Positions 1 through 5,029 are shown, counted from the stretch's first letter. The stretch: 5,029 nt of DNA from Lachnospiraceae bacterium (GCA_017437705.1 JAFRYJ010000201.1:1-5029); one strand, 5' to 3'. The notes: generated by a model from the letters alone, not told the origin. Made by a program: numbers and translations.

Positions 1-1
1 G

Positions 2-877
2 AAGAAGCGTGAGGTAGCGGTCATCAACGACGAGACCGGCGATGTGAAGACATACGTTATCCCTTATACATCGACCATAGTTGTAAGAGAAGGCCAGGAG
101 ATCGAGGCCGGCGACAGCCTTACATCCGGTTCCATAAATCCCCACGACCTTCTCAGGATCAAGGGACTCCGTGCCGTTCAGGATTACATCCTGAAGGAGG
201 TTCAGAAGGTCTACAGGCTGCAGGGCGTTGATATCAATGACAAGCACATCGAGATCATCGTTCATCAGATGCTGAAGAAGATCAAGATCGACGATCCCGG
301 CGATTCACAGTTCCTTCCCGGAGCCATGATCGACGTGCTTGACTTCGAAGACATAAATGATGCACTGGAGGCCGAGGAGAAGAAGCCCGCCAAGGGTACA
401 AAGATAGTTCTCGGTATCACAAAGGCATCGCTGGCAACGAATTCCTTCCTGTCGGCAGCATCCTTCCAGGAGACGACGAAGGTGCTTACCGACGCGGCCA
501 TCAAGGGCAAGATCGATCCGCTGATCGGCCTCAAGGAAAACGTGCTTATCGGCAAGCTTATCCCCGCCGGTACCGGCATGAAGCGTTACAGACACGTGAA
601 GCTGGATTCCGACGAGAGGATCGAACAGCAGAGGGAGGAAGCTCTCAAAGCTGAGATACTGGAGGACATCGAGCCTCTGGATATCCCCGATGAGGCTTTT
701 GCCGAGCTGGAGAACGAGACCTTCGACTTGGATCTGGAAAGCCTGGCGGATGACTTCGATGATGAGTTCGAAGACGATTTCACCGAAGAGGCTGACGAAG
801 CTGAAGAGCTTGAATCAGACGCGTTAGATAAAGAAGATGCAGTTGATGAAGAGCCTCAGGATGAGACAGAAGAATAA
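2..877 (+). CDS. rpoC: DNA-directed RNA polymerase subunit beta' (RpoC), C-terminal 291 residues, 5' end outside the window
   Basis: This is the 3' part of the gene for the largest catalytic subunit of RNA polymerase, which forms one side of the active-site cleft and the clamp. The frame is open from base 2 ([14 protein letters not shown]...), so the GTG at 44 is an internal valine codon and not a start. Two conserved blocks of the RpoC C-terminus are visible. The first is [20 protein letters not shown], followed by a YRLQGV-x-I-D-KHIE-I-V-QM stretch (about 134-280). The second is [20 protein letters not shown], running on to [23 protein letters not shown] (about 413-580). After this core comes a tail of roughly 90 residues that becomes extremely acidic: 35 Asp/Glu in the last 67 residues, with one Lys. 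The gene ends in TAA and a hairpin follows within 10 nt. The family identification is secure. The function of the tail is unknown to me. Confidence 0.98.
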   Translation, partial: KKREVAVINDETGDVKTYVIPYTSTIVVREGQEIEAGDSLTSGSINPHDLLRIKGLRAVQDYILKEVQKVYRLQGVDINDKHIEIIVHQMLKKIKIDDPGDSQFLPGAMIDVLDFEDINDALEAEEKKPAKGTKIVLGITKASLATNSFLSAASFQETTKVLTDAAIKGKIDPLIGLKENVLIGKLIPAGTGMKRYRHVKLDSDERIEQQREEALKAEILEDIEPLDIPDEAFAELENETFDLDLESLADDFDDEFEDDFTEEADEAEELESDALDKEDAVDEEPQDETEE

Positions 878-886
878 ACAGATATT

Positions 887-919
887 AAGAGGATGGAGTT
901 AACGCTTCATCCTCTTTCT
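887..919 (+). terminator. Hairpin terminator after rpoC
   Basis: A 12-bp stem (887-898 pairing with 905-916, with one G-T wobble) closes a 6-nt TTAACG loop and lies 10 nt after the rpoC stop codon. The following tract is only TTCTG, so the U-run is weak. It may act as an imperfect intrinsic terminator or as a 3' stabilising hairpin. Position and stem length support termination of the rpoBC transcript here. Confidence 0.7.
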
Positions 920-1001
920 GTAACATGTGTTTGCTCTGAAGATCATCCGCATATCACAGGAAGAAATAAACATATGCACAGACCGCGCACCGGAGAAATG
1001 A

Positions 1002-2390
1002 ATGTCTGAAAACAAAGCACTCAGAAAACAGGAAATATTCGAGACCATGAGCAGTCCCAGGGCCCTGTCCATCATGGCCCTGCCCACCATTGCCAGCCAG
1101 ATCATCGTCCTTGTATATAACATTGCGGACACCTGGTTTATCGGCCGGACGAACGACCCTCATATGGTGGGGGCATCATCCCTGGTGCTCACGGTGTATT
1201 TTGCACTGGCAGCGATGTCCAACCTGTTCGGCGTAGGCGGATCCAGCCTGATGGTGCGGCTTATGGGGCAGCAGAAAAAGGAAGACGCCGGCAGAGTCGC
1301 CTCCTATACGGTGGCCATGTCCTTTGCGGCGGCTGTAGTTTTTTCGGTGCTTTGCCTCATATTCCACGATCCGCTGCTGCATCTTCTCGGGGCGAATGAA
1401 AACACTTACGAATACGCCTGGCAGTACCTGCTTTTTGCGGTAATAATCGGCAGCGTGCCGACGGTCCTTTCGATGTCGATGCCCCAGCTTTTACGGAATG
1501 CAGGCTATTCCAAGGAAGCGGGGATCGGCGTAGGCATGGGAGGCATACTCAATATCGCACTGGATCCCCTTTTCATGTTCGTGATACTGACCGAAGGGTA
1601 CGAGGTAATGGGCGCAGCCATCGCCACGATGCTGTCCAACGTGGTGTCGTTTATCTATTTCATCATCATGTTCCGGAAGGTGCGGGAACACAGCGTTTTA
1701 AGGCTGCCGAAGCGGATCGAAAAGCTGGAGAAGGATCACAGGAGCTCCTTCTATTCGGTAGGAGTTCCTGCAGCCATGGCCATATTTATGATGGACCTGG
1801 TAAACATCATCATAAACAGGCTGACGGTGGCTTACGGCGATGAAGCGCTGGCAGGCATGGGCATCGTCCTTAAGGTGGAGAGGCTGCCCATGAATATCGG
1901 TCTGGGCATCTGCCTGGGCATGGTGCCGCTGGTAGCCTATAATTCCACGGCAAAGAACTTTAAGAGGATGGACGGCTTTTTCTCTGCGGCAAGGGTGGCG
2001 ATACTGGCCGTAGCCTTTGTCTGTACCGCGCTGTTCTGGTTCTTTGCAGAGTCTATCGTAGGCGCATTTATAAAGGACCCTGCGACAGTGGGTTTCGGCA
2101 TCAGGATACTCAAAGGACGGTGCTTCGATATTCCGTTCATGCTTCTGGGGTATCACATAGTGAACTTTATGACGGCGACCGGCAGAGGGAAGTATTCATT
2201 CCTGCTGAGCATCATAAGGCACGCCCTGCTTATAGTTCCCATCCTGTTTCTGTTCAACCATCTGTTTGCACTGGACGGCGTGATCTGGGCGCAGACCGTG
2301 GCTGATGCGATAAGCATAGTGATCGCATATTTCTTTTATGCGAAGGTGCATAAGGAGATCGTTGGGGGAGCGGCAGCGGAGGCAGGCTGA
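1002..2390 (+). CDS. MATE family efflux transporter (Na+ or H+ coupled antiporter), DinF/MepA-like branch
   Basis: The product is a 462-residue polytopic inner-membrane protein, the usual length for a 12-helix MATE exporter. Members expel cationic drugs, dyes or metabolites in exchange for Na+ or H+. Sequence signs include the first-helix motif VYNIADTWFIGR (residues 38-49), then FGVGGSSLMVRLMGQ (76-90), LLRNAGYSKEAG (163-174) and NIALDPLFMF (184-193). A second, homologous half begins near residue 247, with GMGIVLKVERLPMNIGLGIC (285-304) and a VAYN signature (311-314). Hydrophobic helices alternate with short basic loops; the long loop KVREHSVLRLPKRIEKLEKD (226-245) separates the two halves. 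The ATG at 1002 is chosen because GGAG at 992-995 sits 6 nt upstream. The substrate cannot be read from the sequence. The gene stands alone between terminators, so it is probably monocistronic. No clear promoter could be identified in 920-990. Confidence 0.95.
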   Translation: MSENKALRKQEIFETMSSPRALSIMALPTIASQIIVLVYNIADTWFIGRTNDPHMVGASSLVLTVYFALAAMSNLFGVGGSSLMVRLMGQQKKEDAGRVASYTVAMSFAAAVVFSVLCLIFHDPLLHLLGANENTYEYAWQYLLFAVIIGSVPTVLSMSMPQLLRNAGYSKEAGIGVGMGGILNIALDPLFMFVILTEGYEVMGAAIATMLSNVVSFIYFIIMFRKVREHSVLRLPKRIEKLEKDHRSSFYSVGVPAAMAIFMMDLVNIIINRLTVAYGDEALAGMGIVLKVERLPMNIGLGICLGMVPLVAYNSTAKNFKRMDGFFSAARVAILAVAFVCTALFWFFAESIVGAFIKDPATVGFGIRILKGRCFDIPFMLLGYHIVNFMTATGRGKYSFLLSIIRHALLIVPILFLFNHLFALDGVIWAQTVADAISIVIAYFFYAKVHKEIVGGAAAEAG

Positions 2391-2432
2391 AAGAGCAGAA
2401 TATAGAGAAAATTCCTGATAGACTGGCAGCAG

Positions 2433-2461
2433 AAAAGCCGGATGCATGGCATCCGGCTTTT
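2433..2461 (+). terminator. Strong intrinsic terminator after the MATE gene, symmetric enough to work both ways
   Basis: A perfect 13-bp stem runs 2433-2445 (AAAAGCCGGATGC) against 2449-2461 (GCATCCGGCTTTT) with a 3-nt ATG loop. The T-run on the + strand and the matching A-run at the 5' side make it look like a terminator from either direction. It isolates the MATE unit from the toxin-antitoxin unit. Confidence 0.88.
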
Positions 2462-2648
2462 ACAATTGCTTTGAGTCGTACTGTGTAATGTAAGACTGGG
2501 CTGCGTGGCAGTGCGAAAACTGTCGAGATCCTTGTATTGTCAGTATTATCATGCATAGGCCATTATAGATCGTGAAAGAAACATGTATTTAAAACGATAT
2601 TCAAACCAATACAGGGTAAAACGGTTGTTTAAGTCAAATGCACTTTAC

Positions 2649-2677
2649 TTGAATAATGAAGTACAATATAATATAAT
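2649..2677 (+). promoter_or_regulatory. Probable sigma-A type promoter of the toxin-antitoxin operon
   Basis: TTGAAT (2649-2654) and TATAAT (2672-2677) are separated by 17 nt, a close match to the housekeeping consensus. A start near 2684 would leave a leader of about 25 nt before the antitoxin ATG. A second TATAAT overlaps it at 2667-2672 but would have only a 12-nt spacer. The surrounding 2583-2690 stretch is clearly AT-rich compared with the flanking genes. Confidence 0.75.
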
Positions 2678-2681
2678 TGTA
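2662..2681. promoter_or_regulatory. Candidate operator: inverted repeat over the -10 of the TA promoter
   Basis: TACAAT (2662-2667) and ATTGTA (2676-2681) form a perfect 6-bp inverted repeat with an 8-bp spacer and span the -10 box. A further TACATT half-site-like element follows at 2683-2688. Ribbon-helix-helix antitoxins, alone or with toxin, commonly bind such repeats to repress their own promoter. The assignment to this antitoxin is inference from position. Confidence 0.45.
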
Positions 2682-2693
2682 TTACATTATTTC

Positions 2694-2701
2694 AGGAGGG
2701 G
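2694..2701 (+). promoter_or_regulatory. Ribosome binding site fixing the antitoxin start
   Basis: AGGAGGGG lies 7 nt before the ATG at 2709. It supports that codon over the in-frame upstream ATG at 2583, which has no good Shine-Dalgarno and would place the promoter and operator inside the coding region. Confidence 0.85.
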
Positions 2702-2708
2702 CGTCGAC

Positions 2709-3017
2709 ATGGCAACATCATTATTACAGGTAAGGGTGGAAGATTCTTTAAAAGAGGAGTCGGCAAAGATTTTCGAAGATCTTGGAATAGATATTTCCAC
2801 AGCGGTAAGAATGTTTCTCAAACGAGCAGTAAAAGTAAAGGGGATCCCTTTCAACATGACACTTCAGGAAACACCATATCTTGCAGAAGAAGGGTATCAG
2901 GCGATGTTGAGGCTTCAGGAAGCGTCTGAAAAGAACGGAACTTCGAAGATGACTTTGGATGACGTAAACCGGGAAATAAAAGCAACAAGGCGCAAACGCA
3001 GAGGATCGGATGCATGA
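2709..3017 (+). CDS. RelB/DinJ family type II antitoxin (ribbon-helix-helix)
   Basis: The 102-residue protein starts SLLQVRVEDSLKEESAKIFE (residues 4-23), then DLGIDISTAVRMFLKRAVKV (24-43) and KGIPFNM. This is the classic DinJ/RelB arrangement: a short DNA-binding beta strand (about 4-10), helix one (13-24), helix two (29-42) and the GIPF turn. The C-terminal part (about 60-102) is helical and charged, ends in a basic KATRRKRR run, and is the likely toxin-binding segment. The expected role is to neutralise the PIN toxin encoded immediately downstream and to autorepress the operon through the repeat over the -10. Its stop overlaps the toxin start in an ATGA, implying translational coupling. 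The start is set by the AGGAGGGG at 2694. DinJ proteins classically pair with YafQ/RelE-fold toxins, so the PIN partner is a mixed pairing. Confidence 0.9.
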   Translation: MATSLLQVRVEDSLKEESAKIFEDLGIDISTAVRMFLKRAVKVKGIPFNMTLQETPYLAEEGYQAMLRLQEASEKNGTSKMTLDDVNREIKATRRKRRGSDA

Positions 3018-3436
3018 TCCTTTATGCGGTTATTGATACAAATGTCCTGGTCTCTGCGTTGCTTAAAAAGGATTCACTGCCGGGCAGGATAGTATCAGAG
3101 GCATTGATAGGTGCGATCATTCCTGTTTTTGATGAGGAGATCTTTTCTGAGTATGAAAGTGTTTTGAATCGGCCTGCATTCCGTTTTGATATGGAAGAAG
3201 TCGGCCGCCTGCTGAGGGATCTCAGGAAAAGGGCGGTACTTGTGAAATATGGATCGATCGAATATGAACTGCCGGATCCTCAGGATGCAGTTTTCTATGC
3301 TGTTCTAATGGAAAAACGAAAAGAAAATGACGTATATCTTGTAACAGGCAATTTAAGACATTTCCCTGACAGACCATATATTGTAACACCAAGGGAAATG
3401 ATGGATATTATCGAAAAACTGAATGATACAAATTGA
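3014..3436 (+). CDS. PIN-domain toxin of a type II toxin-antitoxin system (COG1569-like)
   Basis: The 140-residue protein is a single PIN domain, a Mg2+-dependent RNase fold used by VapC-like toxins to cut tRNA, rRNA or mRNA. Visible signature: hydrophobic strand with the first acid, YAVIDTNVLVSALL (residues 4-17, D8); second acid in IFSEYESVLNRP (43-54, E46); third in LPDPQDAVFYAV (86-97, D88/D91); and the strand-loop VYLVTGNLRHFP (107-118). The fourth active-site position is Asn (N113) in TGN, where many PIN proteins have Asp; to my knowledge Asn is common in this subgroup. The ATG overlaps the antitoxin stop (ATGA) and has GAGGA at 3001-3005, 8 nt upstream. No terminator is obvious downstream, so the TA transcript may run into the paralogue pair. 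Target RNA unknown. Confidence 0.9.
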   Translation: MILYAVIDTNVLVSALLKKDSLPGRIVSEALIGAIIPVFDEEIFSEYESVLNRPAFRFDMEEVGRLLRDLRKRAVLVKYGSIEYELPDPQDAVFYAVLMEKRKENDVYLVTGNLRHFPDRPYIVTPREMMDIIEKLNDTN

Positions 3437-3517
3437 TCGATCAGGGAAGAATGCCTGTGGGGAAGCGGTGTTGATTGATGGTCAGAATAAAGGCTGCCGT
3501 ATACCATACATTAAGTA

Positions 3518-3546
3518 ATTACATCGTTTCAAATCGATGGTATAAT
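3518..3546 (+). promoter_or_regulatory. Probable promoter (extended -10) for the tandem paralogue genes
   Basis: TATAAT at 3541-3546 is preceded by TGG (3538-3540), giving an extended -10. A partial -35, ATTACA (3518-3523, 4 of 6 consensus positions), is 17 nt upstream. A start near 3553 would leave a leader of about 60 nt. Two inverted repeats overlap the element: CATCG/CGATG (3522-3526 with 3535-3539) and TATACCAT/ATGGTATA (3500-3507 with 3537-3544). They may be operator sites. Confidence 0.65.
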
Positions 3547-3613
3547 TAACCGTATCATAAACATACGAGTACTCTGCATTTCAGGCATAAGATAAACAGG
3601 AGAAGAGACCGAT

Positions 3614-4030
3614 ATGATGAATTTCAAATACGTCCGCATCCAGGGACATGCCCTTGCCGAAAATACCATGTATGCGAAGGGTATCTTCAGTGTGTGCTGG
3701 GAGATGGTGCAGAAGGAAAAGATGGAGCAGGAGGATGCGGAGCTTTTCAAAGAGATCGACGGGTGGTTTGCGGAAAACCTTCCCTGGCCGCCGCAGTGCA
3801 GGAATCAGGAAAAGGTAGTATGCTTTTTCAAGACCGAAAACTCCGATGAAATGCTTAAGATGATCCGCCCGGCCATGTGGCTCCTGGATAAATACGGCGT
3901 TCAGTATTTCCTGGTATATACAAATTCGCCCGGAGAGATCGTATATGAGGACAGGTATCAGGTTGCTGTGAAAGTCCCGGGCGTGCTGCAGATAGATAAG
4001 GTGCAGGATGGCTGGGGCCCGAAGGAATAG
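3614..4030 (+). CDS. Conserved protein of unknown function, first of two tandem paralogues
   Basis: I cannot assign this 138-residue soluble protein to a named family. It begins MMNFKYVRIQG and has no signal peptide or membrane segment. Compared with the next gene it is about 65% identical (79 of 122 aligned residues by hand count). The blocks held identical are WFAENLPW (51-58), CFFKTENSDEMLKMIRPA (70-87) and VYTNSPGEIVYE (101-112). Cys at 28, 62 and 70 and Trp at 51, 58 and 89 are shared. The alternation of helical and strand-like stretches suggests a small alpha/beta fold. The last 16 residues (LQIDKVQDGWGPKE end) do not align with the paralogue. The ATG at 3614 is chosen over the ATG at 3617 because AGGAGA (3598-3603) is 10 nt upstream and the paralogue alignment begins there. 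It is probably transcribed from the 3518-3546 promoter together with the following gene, 54 nt downstream. Confidence 0.85.
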   Translation: MMNFKYVRIQGHALAENTMYAKGIFSVCWEMVQKEKMEQEDAELFKEIDGWFAENLPWPPQCRNQEKVVCFFKTENSDEMLKMIRPAMWLLDKYGVQYFLVYTNSPGEIVYEDRYQVAVKVPGVLQIDKVQDGWGPKE

Positions 4031-4084
4031 AAACATTAAACCGGCAGATATTACATCGAAAGGACAAAAGCAGCGGCAGTCAAC

Positions 4085-4492
4085 ATGACAAACTACAAAT
4101 ATCTGCGGATACAGGGGCAGGAGATCGCCACGCATACAAATGTGGCAAAAGGCGTTTTCAGCACATGTATGGATCTGGTCAGATCAAAAAGAATGTCGCA
4201 GGAGGATGAGGACCTGTATCAGGAAACAGACAGCTGGTTTGCAGAGAACCTGCCCTGGGTGCCCCGGTGCAGCAGGAAGGAGAGCGTCATCTGTTTCTTT
4301 AAGACGGAAAACTCCGACGAGATGTTGAAGATGATCAGGCCTGCCTTCTGGCTCCTGGAGAAATACGATGTGCCTTATTATATCGTGTATACCAATTCTC
4401 CGGGAGAGATAGTGTATGAAAATAAGTATCAGATAGCGGCTAAGGTGCCCGAGGAGCTGATGCTGTTTGAAAAGAAGCTGCGCGGCGCGTAA
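4085..4492 (+). CDS. Conserved protein of unknown function, second of two tandem paralogues
   Basis: This 135-residue protein (MTNYKYLRIQG...) aligns without gaps with its neighbour through residue 122 and shares the same invariant blocks, three Cys and three Trp. The C-terminal ends differ (here EELMLFEKKLRGA). The start is unusual: no Shine-Dalgarno lies at normal distance. The nearest purine run, GAAAGG (4058-4063), is about 21 nt upstream. No alternative in-frame ATG, GTG or TTG exists back to the TAA at 4037-4039, and the alignment begins exactly at this ATG, so the call stands. Synonymous codons in the identical blocks differ widely from the first copy (for example FFK as tttttcaag versus ttctttaag), so the duplication is not recent. 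It is likely cotranscribed with the first copy and terminated at 4528-4554. Function unknown. Confidence 0.84.
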   Translation: MTNYKYLRIQGQEIATHTNVAKGVFSTCMDLVRSKRMSQEDEDLYQETDSWFAENLPWVPRCSRKESVICFFKTENSDEMLKMIRPAFWLLEKYDVPYYIVYTNSPGEIVYENKYQIAAKVPEELMLFEKKLRGA

Positions 4493-4527
4493 AGACCGAA
4501 ATGAGAATAAACCGATAAGCATACAAA

Positions 4528-4554
4528 AAGGCCCGTTCGAAAGGAACGGGCCTT
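4528..4554. terminator. Bidirectional terminator between the convergent paralogue and azlCD units
   Basis: An 11-bp GC-rich perfect stem (4528-4538 with 4544-4554) closes a 5-nt GAAAG loop. Read on the minus strand it is followed by a T-run (complement of the A-run at 4525-4529), a good intrinsic terminator for azlD. On the plus strand only CCTTAAT follows, so termination of the paralogue transcript is weaker. Confidence 0.85.
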
Positions 4555-4608
4555 AATCATTGACTATATTAATTCTTCTGTCACTGCAGCCAAACGGTCT
4601 TGATCGAT

Positions 4609-4914
4609 TCAGATAAACAGCTCCATCAGGAATACCGTGACGCAGCACGAGGCAGCCGTAACCGGCAGGTTTCCGCCGATCGCAGCCACCACTATGCCCA
4701 CGAGTAATGCCGCGGTACCGGACCAGACGCTCTGGGTGGCGTAAATGATAGCCGGGAACGTCATAACGGACAGCGTCACGTATGGCATGTAATACAGGAA
4801 CGAGTTGATGAACCTGTTCTTTATGGGCCGGCGTATCAGCGTTATGGGCAGCGAACGTATAAGATATGATACGCCGAACATAATGAGTATATAGATCCAG
4901 ATATTATGCTCCAT
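4609..4914 (-). CDS. azlD: AzlD-family branched-chain amino acid transport protein, small membrane subunit
   Basis: The 101-residue protein is the usual size for AzlD and is almost all membrane: helix about 5-22 (IWIYILIMFGVSYLI), a basic loop (RSLPITLIRRPIKNR, 20-34), then helices at about 38-60, 64-80 and 83-101. Family signatures are the R-x-L-P after helix 1 (R20-P23), YMPYVTLSVMTFPAI (42-56) and the GGNLPVTA turn (80-87). AzlD works with AzlC; the pair is linked to export of branched-chain amino acids and, in Bacillus subtilis, to 4-azaleucine resistance. The ATG is preceded on the minus strand by AGGAGG (4926-4921), 6 nt away and inside the end of azlC. The start overlaps the azlC stop by 11 nt, so translation is likely coupled. 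It ends before a strong minus-strand terminator. Confidence 0.93.
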   Translation of the reverse strand: MEHNIWIYILIMFGVSYLIRSLPITLIRRPIKNRFINSFLYYMPYVTLSVMTFPAIIYATQSVWSGTAALLVGIVVAAIGGNLPVTAASCCVTVFLMELFI

Positions 4915-5029
4915 CCGGCACCTCCTCCTGTTCCCTGGGGAACAAAAGCGCTGCGGCCGCAGAGATGATGACCGTAAGGATTATGGTCCTTGTGCCGTCG
5001 GAAAGCCCCTTCACAAAAGGAGTGACCGA
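4904..5029 (-). CDS. azlC: AzlC-family branched-chain amino acid permease, C-terminal 41 residues, 5' end outside the window
   Basis: The minus-strand frame is open from base 5029 to a TAA at 4906-4904. It encodes SVTPFVKGLSDGTRTIIL, a last hydrophobic helix TVIISAAAALLFP, and a short charged tail REQEEVPDGA. A terminal helix ending in a LFP motif is typical of AzlC, the large subunit partner of AzlD. The call rests mostly on its position directly upstream of azlD with an 11-nt overlap (4904-4914). Without a start codon inside the window it is easily missed by ORF callers. Most of the gene lies beyond the right edge. Confidence 0.85.
   Translation of the reverse strand, partial: SVTPFVKGLSDGTRTIILTVIISAAAALLFPREQEEVPDGA
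4915..4929 (-). promoter_or_regulatory. Ribosome binding site of azlD inside the azlC coding end
   Basis: On the minus strand AGGAGGAGGTG spans 4929-4919, with a 6-nt spacer from the AGGAGG core to the ATG at 4914. The same bases encode QEEV in azlC. The near-consensus strength suggests AzlD is made efficiently by ribosomes arriving from azlC. Confidence 0.8.

Noticed and set aside
1698..2156. Minus-strand open frame of 152 codons inside the MATE gene
   Set aside because: The product is rich in His, Arg, Gln and Tyr, as expected for the complement of hydrophobic codons. The plus-strand MATE motifs explain the region completely.
2537..2566. Possible additional promoter TTGTCA-18-CATTAT upstream of the TA module
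   Set aside because: The -10 matches only 4 of 6 positions with a long spacer, and the promoter at 2649-2677 is better and closer to the antitoxin start.
2583..2708. In-frame N-terminal extension of the antitoxin from the ATG at 2583
   Set aside because: It lacks a good ribosome binding site, would run through the TTGAAT/TATAAT promoter and operator, and its residues (MYLKRYSNQY...) do not resemble RelB/DinJ, which starts cleanly at 2709 behind AGGAGGGG.
4031..4084. Internal terminator or promoter between the two paralogues
   Set aside because: No stable hairpin with a T-run and no paired -35/-10 could be found in these 54 nt, so cotranscription is preferred.
3581..4135. Minus-strand open frame of 184 codons opposite the first paralogue
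   Set aside because: It is antisense to a gene whose protein sequence is conserved in a paralogue, extends beyond it by chance, has no convincing RBS, and its Leu/His-rich product looks like a shadow translation. The same holds for the 112-codon minus frame at 4184-4522.
3433..4608. 9-bp direct repeat TTGATCGAT at 3433-3441 and 4600-4608 flanking the paralogue pair, possibly a target-site duplication
   Set aside because: The repeat is part of a simple GATCGATC-type palindrome, both copies sit at the 3' ends of unrelated genes, and there is no transposase, integrase or terminal inverted repeat. Chance is the simpler explanation.
1..5029. CRISPR array, tRNA or insertion sequence
   Set aside because: No regularly spaced repeats, cloverleaf-like segments or transposase-like reading frames were seen on either strand.

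Overview
The window reads as chromosomal DNA from a Firmicute of the class Clostridia, most likely a Lachnospiraceae-type gut or rumen anaerobe. This is inferred from the RpoC C-terminus with its long acidic tail, strong AGGAGG-type ribosome binding sites, and the style of the MATE, RelB/DinJ, PIN and AzlCD proteins. No rRNA or marker gene pins the species.

Layout. (1) 2-877, + strand: the 3' end of rpoC (RNA polymerase beta' subunit), followed by a hairpin terminator at 887-919. (2) 1002-2390, +: a complete MATE-family multidrug/cation antiporter, closed by a strong 13-bp hairpin terminator at 2433-2461. (3) 2649-3436, +: a compact type II toxin-antitoxin module. It has a TTGAAT-17-TATAAT promoter with an inverted repeat over the -10, a RelB/DinJ-like ribbon-helix-helix antitoxin, and a PIN-domain toxin sharing an ATGA overlap with it. 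(4) 3518-4492, +: a promoter with an extended -10 and two tandem paralogous genes (138 and 135 aa, about 65% identical over the first 122 residues) of a family I cannot name. (5) 4520-5029, - strand: azlC (3' end only) and azlD, which overlap by 11 nt and converge on the paralogue pair at a shared bidirectional terminator (4528-4554).

How it fits together. rpoC is core machinery, and in many Firmicutes it is followed by rpsL-rpsG-fusA. Here it is followed by a terminator and then a series of small, separately transcribed accessory units: drug efflux, toxin-antitoxin, unknown paralogues and branched-chain amino acid export. The region 3' of rpoC therefore looks like an accessory insertion point. 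The TA segment is visibly more AT-rich than its neighbours, which fits acquisition by transfer. The most novel item is the tandem pair of unknown proteins, with invariant blocks and three conserved cysteines. The other genes belong to recognisable families.
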